Below, in pieces: positions 22,476 to 26,015 of a stretch of 26,015 nucleotides of DNA. Each line of letters begins with the position of its first letter. Within the stretch, counting starts at the first letter, position 1. The position numbers and the translations under genes were made by a program. Below the pieces are notes generated by a model. The model had not been told where the DNA came from, did not search any database, and was given only the letters and a program-made list of their open reading frames with translations. Source of the stretch: Nephromyces sp. MM_2019 (taxonomy: Eukaryota; Apicomplexa; Aconoidasida; Nephromycida); NCBI GenBank assembly GCA_015657535.1, contig JADHZB010001439.1, positions 3,795 through 29,809 of the forward strand, given 5' to 3'.

Positions 22476-24078
22476 TTGAAATTTTTCAGAGTTTTCTTAC
22501 ATGCTGTCAATATATTTCAGACTACTTCGACTGACAACCCTTCAAGCATCACAACTTCTATCGGGATGCAAGGTTTCAAGTATAGACCAGAATATTTAAA
22601 GATTAAAGATGTGCAAGGCACTCCTTATGTGAAACAAAAGATAACTAATGCACTGAGATTCTTATCTACGGAAACTCTGCCCATAGTTACTTTAAGGTTC
22701 CCTAGTTTGCCGTCGACTCAGCTATATTTAAAACACAATTGCCCCGAGTTGATCAAATCTTTTAATATTGACTCTTCACTATGGCTGGAAGTGTCCACCC
22801 GTCATCAGCCTGCTGGGATCGGGACTACAGACAGTACTACTGGCAAATCAAGAATTTGGGAAGGCGCCGATGCTAATCTATATGTCTCCTACCTTATACC
22901 ATGGCCGGAAAGCAAGAGGATGCTTGTTACACATATTCCGCAAGTCTCAGCTTTGGCAGTCATCAAAGTCTTGGGCTACTACGGAATTCAAGACATGCAT
23001 TTAAAGTGGGTCAATGATGTACTTGTTAGAGGCCAAAAAATATGTGGAGTTCTGGGCGAAGCAACGATGACCCCCATCCCTAATCTTAATGAATCTGAAG
23101 GTGTTAACTCATTTTGAGTCCATATTGAAATGTTTCTCAAAGTTTTCAAAGTGTTGAAATATTTTGCTTTTAACCTCTGCTTCAAGCTCTTGCACAAAGA
23201 CATGATTAATGATACGAAATAGGTGCTGGCATAGATTGTTTTTTTGTGAAGATGAAAAAAAGTATCTATACAGGAATATTGCATGTGCTAACTTTTTGCA
23301 TCTTCCTCCATTATCTCTCCCTTTACTGGGAGCTGGTTGGTACGCCTGCTTTTTCAGCTGTTGGATCTAATTCTTCATAGTTGAGATGTCCGTGCTGATT
23401 CCCTGTGGTTCGTTGCACAGTAGTAATGTGTTTGATTCTCTACAGTCTATTACGCCCCCCTCATTGTTCTTCTCTGCAGAAAGGTACCATGCAGTTCTCG
23501 TGGGTATTGGAGTGAACATAAATCAATCTAGAGAATACTTCGAGAGTCTTGGACTCAAAGGCACTTCGTTAAGTATGGAGATATGCAGATCTTCTCAACG
23601 TGCAAAAATACAGGAAAATACCTGTATGGTGAAGTCCCCACTTGTAGACTTTGAAACCGATGGATTGATTGAAACTTGTACCGATACTTCTCGAAACGTT
23701 GCTGAGCATGATAACATATCACTCTCCTTGGAGGATCAAGGAAACGCTTGCTTGCTTTCAAAAGGAAATGAGCCAGAGACTGGGCCTGCTCTCAACGATG
23801 AAAACGTACTAGCAGAGCTTAGAATCATTATATACACGTACTTTCAAGAGCTCCTATCCTGCGGCTTTGATGGCTTCATCAATCTTTTAAACGAGCAGTT
23901 AGCATGGAAAGGAGAGAGGGTCTTGTTGGACTTGGAGGCTCGTTCCCCAACTGGCGAGCGGCTGCCAAATGTTGAGGGAATCCTTGAAGGGGTTACGAAG
24001 GAAGGATATCTCATCTTACGCATCGATGGGGAAGAGCAAGTCTTTACAACGGGCAGGCTATCGAGAGCGTATCCTTAG
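22476..24078 (+). CDS. Biotin--protein ligase (holocarboxylase synthetase)
   Basis: Activates biotin with ATP and attaches it to a lysine of biotin-dependent carboxylases such as acetyl-CoA carboxylase. Exon 1 ends at 23100 and exon 2 is 23480-24078. The 379-base intron starts GTGTTA and ends TTCTTCTCTGCAG, and the split codon rejoins as Glu. Counting from Met at 22566 (377 residues; the in-frame Met at 22476 would add 30), the family motifs appear in order: residues 44-51 (RFPSLPST, the entry strand and Ser-Thr), then RHQPAGIGT followed by a Trp, the biotinyl-5'-AMP loop in a degenerate form of GRGRRGRxW; residue 147 onward (KWVNDV, for KWPND); KICGVLGEA; and residues 189-193 (GVNIN). The C-terminal SH3-like domain (WKGERVLLDLEA to GRLSRAYP) is present. 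Oddity: about 80 acidic, low-complexity residues are inserted after GVNIN. There is no N-terminal helix-turn-helix, so it is not a BirA-type repressor. The start is uncertain (see 21459). Confidence 0.88.
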
Positions 24079-24280
24079 CATCTCCACTTTTACGATTCAC
24101 CTTAATATCATCTTCATGAACTCTTTAATCCAATGCTTCATTGAAGAATTTTTTATGTGGAAAAGGAATTTGCTCTGGCACACTGGGACAGCCGCTATGC
24201 GCTTTCGTATAACTAAAACCGTCTACCTTTGATTACTCTGTCTCTTCCTACATAGCAGGTGAAACTTAGGTCCAGGAAAA

Positions 24281-24309
24281 GCATCAAAGTTGCGAAACAG
24301 CTTTGATGC
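24281..24309. repeat. Perfect 9-bp inverted repeat (hairpin)
   Basis: GCATCAAAG (24281-24289) and CTTTGATGC (24301-24309) are exact reverse complements around an 11-base loop. It lies about 200 bases after the biotin ligase stop codon. In RNA it would fold into a stable stem and could influence 3' end formation or mRNA stability. No T-run follows directly, and a bacterial-type terminator is not expected in this eukaryotic context. Confidence 0.6.
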
Positions 24310-24479
24310 GTTTCCTTTTTAGTGTTCCAGGGAAGCTTGGAACTTCAAAGGCACGCTACGCAAGCATGGTACCTGCTTCACATGCAAAACTCCTGAAAAA
24401 GCTAATCCAAAGCATCTGTTTTACCTTTATTGCATGTGACTTTTGATTCTAGCACCTCGTGCGAATTTTTCAAAGCTAT

Positions 24480-24549
24480 GTGTGGCAGATCTCTTCTATG
24501 GCAATCCCGGCTACGTGTGTGGCAGATCTTTTTCACTGCACTCCTGGCT
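24480..24549. repeat. Imperfect 37-base tandem duplication
   Basis: GTGTGGCAGATCT occurs exactly at 24480-24492 and 24517-24529, 37 bases apart. The 20 bases after each copy also match at 13 positions and both end in GGCT. This looks like an old tandem duplication in 3' flanking DNA. No further copy is seen. Confidence 0.6.
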
Positions 24550-25841
24550 TCTATAGCATACTCTTTACGAGAGGATTGAGAATGCATTGCTTATATACCA
24601 GTGCTTTCACGCATTTTGAAAAGACAGCTGATCTTTAAGCCAGCACGGCTTCACAGTGTCCTGCAGGACCCATCAATTTGCACTGCTGAAGCTATCAACC
24701 TATCTGGGTCTGAGGACCACGGAACTTCGTTGAACTGACGACATATCTATTGAGGCTCAGTATCACTGCTCGCCAAGCTTGGTTTTCTTTACATGCATAA
24801 GCAGTCTTTACATGTATCCACTAGCTTCTCAATATGCTCGCGGGCCCACAAAATTGAAAACATATATATTAAGAGTCTATTAGCCGCATGCGATACGGGT
24901 GGGATTTAGTTGTACTATTACATGATTAATTATCTTGAAATTGTGCGCGCAATCCATCGTGAATCAAGGCTGCAAATCGGCTAGTTTCTTTGAAGCAGGA
25001 AGCACATTTGCACACACGAAAATGCGAGAAATCAGCGAATTTTTAGAGTCCACCGGATTGGTGCACAGCCAAAAAGTTAGAATGCAGGTAGGATAGAAAG
25101 GGGTTTGCATTTGCCCTTACTAAACCGATAACTTAGAATAAAATTCCCCAGATAATACTTACGAAGGAGTCAATCATTCCCGACCATCTCAAAATCATGA
25201 CCCTTTATAGAGCAAGCTATAAAAATTCCTCGAAGAATATAAATCCTACGGTACAACAAAAGCAAGGCTACTACAGTTAACACATGTGTGTTTAGCACTC
25301 AATAAAAATGGCTCTGGCATCATTTAGTGATGTCAAGAGGGTGGCATTAAGGCATGAGACGCAACGTTTTGTTCACACAGCATTTGATTAAAGTACTAAA
25401 GAAAATCAGTACAACAAAAGTGTGCAAATCGAGAGTAAAGCGCCGTGTGTCGGACCATTTTTTATCAAAACAATCGCAGCAAAGAACAAGCACACTAGGC
25501 ACCGTGTAAGCAGTAGCTGCCCGAAAGGAACGCTCAGGTAGAGCACAGCGAATTACCTCAAAGATAGAAGAAAAGCAGAGAAGCTCAAAGATAATAAAGA
25601 CAATGGGGGGTTTGTAGATAGGGGGAGTCGTAGATACAGAATGCTCATAAACACAGACATGCACACACACCAATGCATACAACACCTTACAGAGATATAC
25701 ACCATGAAGCAGGATGAGGCAGCAGCTCATTGACTGGCAACAAAGCAAAAGAAATTATATGCCACTGCCACCCTCCTCAGTCAGCTAAAAAGTCCCTCCA
25801 ACACATTCTAAACAATATGGAACGGCTCTTTCACGGCTGAT

Positions 25842-25967
25842 TTACTTGATAGACTCTTTTGGTAGATTAACGGTGCGAGTTGTCGCCAAGAAGCGGGCTC
25901 CATCAGCTTTAGCCTTCTCGGTCTGTTCCGGCGTCCATTTCAGCTCCCCCTGCATGAGTCTAATCAC
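25842..25967 (-). CDS. Last exon of FAD-dependent glycerol-3-phosphate dehydrogenase (partial)
   Basis: The exon starts at 25967 after the acceptor TGTTTCTTCAG and ends at the TAA at 25844-25842. It encodes 41 residues starting in phase 0: VIRLMQGELKWTPEQTEKAK, then ADGARFLATTRTVNLPKES and IK. The pattern (hydrophobic helix, Met-x-x-Glu-Leu-x-Trp, a charged helix, then Phe-Leu) is that of the C-terminal helical end of mitochondrial FAD glycerol-3-phosphate dehydrogenase (GUT2/GPD2). That enzyme sits on the outer face of the inner membrane, oxidises glycerol-3-phosphate to dihydroxyacetone phosphate and reduces ubiquinone. Only this exon is inside the window; the catalytic FAD domain would lie to the right. 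The call rests on a short match, so another protein with a similar helical tail is possible. Confidence 0.55.
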   Translation of the reverse strand: MIRLMQGELKWTPEQTEKAKADGARFLATTRTVNLPKESIK

Positions 25968-26015
25968 CTGAAGAAACACAAAAAGCTCAGATATTTCCGC
26001 TTATTCTCATCATTT

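Larger units (their letters stand above)
24079..25841. other. Convergent intergenic region
   Basis: About 1.8 kb between the stop codons of the plus-strand biotin ligase (24078) and the minus-strand gene at the right edge (25842), so it holds two 3' untranslated regions. A minus-strand frame at 25347-25748 is open for 133 codons but is Cys/Val-rich from CA/TG repeats and has no recognisable domain. Contains the hairpin at 24281 and the short duplication at 24480. Confidence 0.5.

Noticed and set aside
25347..25748. 133-codon minus-strand open frame, Cys- and Val-rich
   Set aside because: The richness comes from CA/TG-rich DNA (for example HVCVYEH). It lies in the convergent 3' region and shows no family pattern.

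Overview
This is nuclear DNA of a eukaryote, most likely a protist. Reading frames break and resume across GT...AG introns with matching phase, polypyrimidine acceptors precede the exons, there are no Shine-Dalgarno-led operons, and genes lie on both strands separated by kilobases of AT-rich DNA. An alveolate (apicomplexan-like) source is my best guess from the general style of the genes. It is an inference only: no marker gene (rRNA, tubulin, actin) is present to settle it.

Layout from left to right. (1) About 460-7230, plus strand: a many-exon gene for a protein with an N-terminal region resembling a PH domain and a ribonuclease-inhibitor-type leucine-rich repeat (LRR) domain. The exons from 4086 to 7227 join cleanly; those further upstream are less certain. 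(2) About 7300-7740: coding-looking plus-strand exons that I could not attach to a gene. (3) About 9900-11880, minus strand: a tiny tryptophan-rich membrane protein (about 45 aa) and the main exon of mitochondrial complex III subunit 8 (QCR8). (4) 12091-12436, plus strand: a two-exon gene for an unrecognised 67-residue protein, divergent from QCR8 across about 210 bases. (5) 14903-18073, plus strand: a two-exon gene for a 1023-residue protein with protein-prenyltransferase alpha repeats of the PTAR1 kind. (6) 22476 (or 21459)-24078, plus strand: biotin--protein ligase. (7) 25842-25967, minus strand: the last exon of a gene running off the right edge, resembling the C-terminus of mitochondrial FAD-dependent glycerol-3-phosphate dehydrogenase.

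As for how the genes relate: QCR8 and the glycerol-3-phosphate dehydrogenase both feed or form the ubiquinol/cytochrome bc1 part of the respiratory chain, and the tryptophan-rich protein has the look of another small inner-membrane subunit. Biotin ligase activates biotin carboxylases and PTAR1-like proteins serve prenylation, so the rest is general housekeeping rather than a gene cluster. I see no CRISPR array, transposon, rRNA or tRNA. The items most likely to be overlooked by automatic annotation are the small spliced genes at 9908-10663 and 12091-12436.
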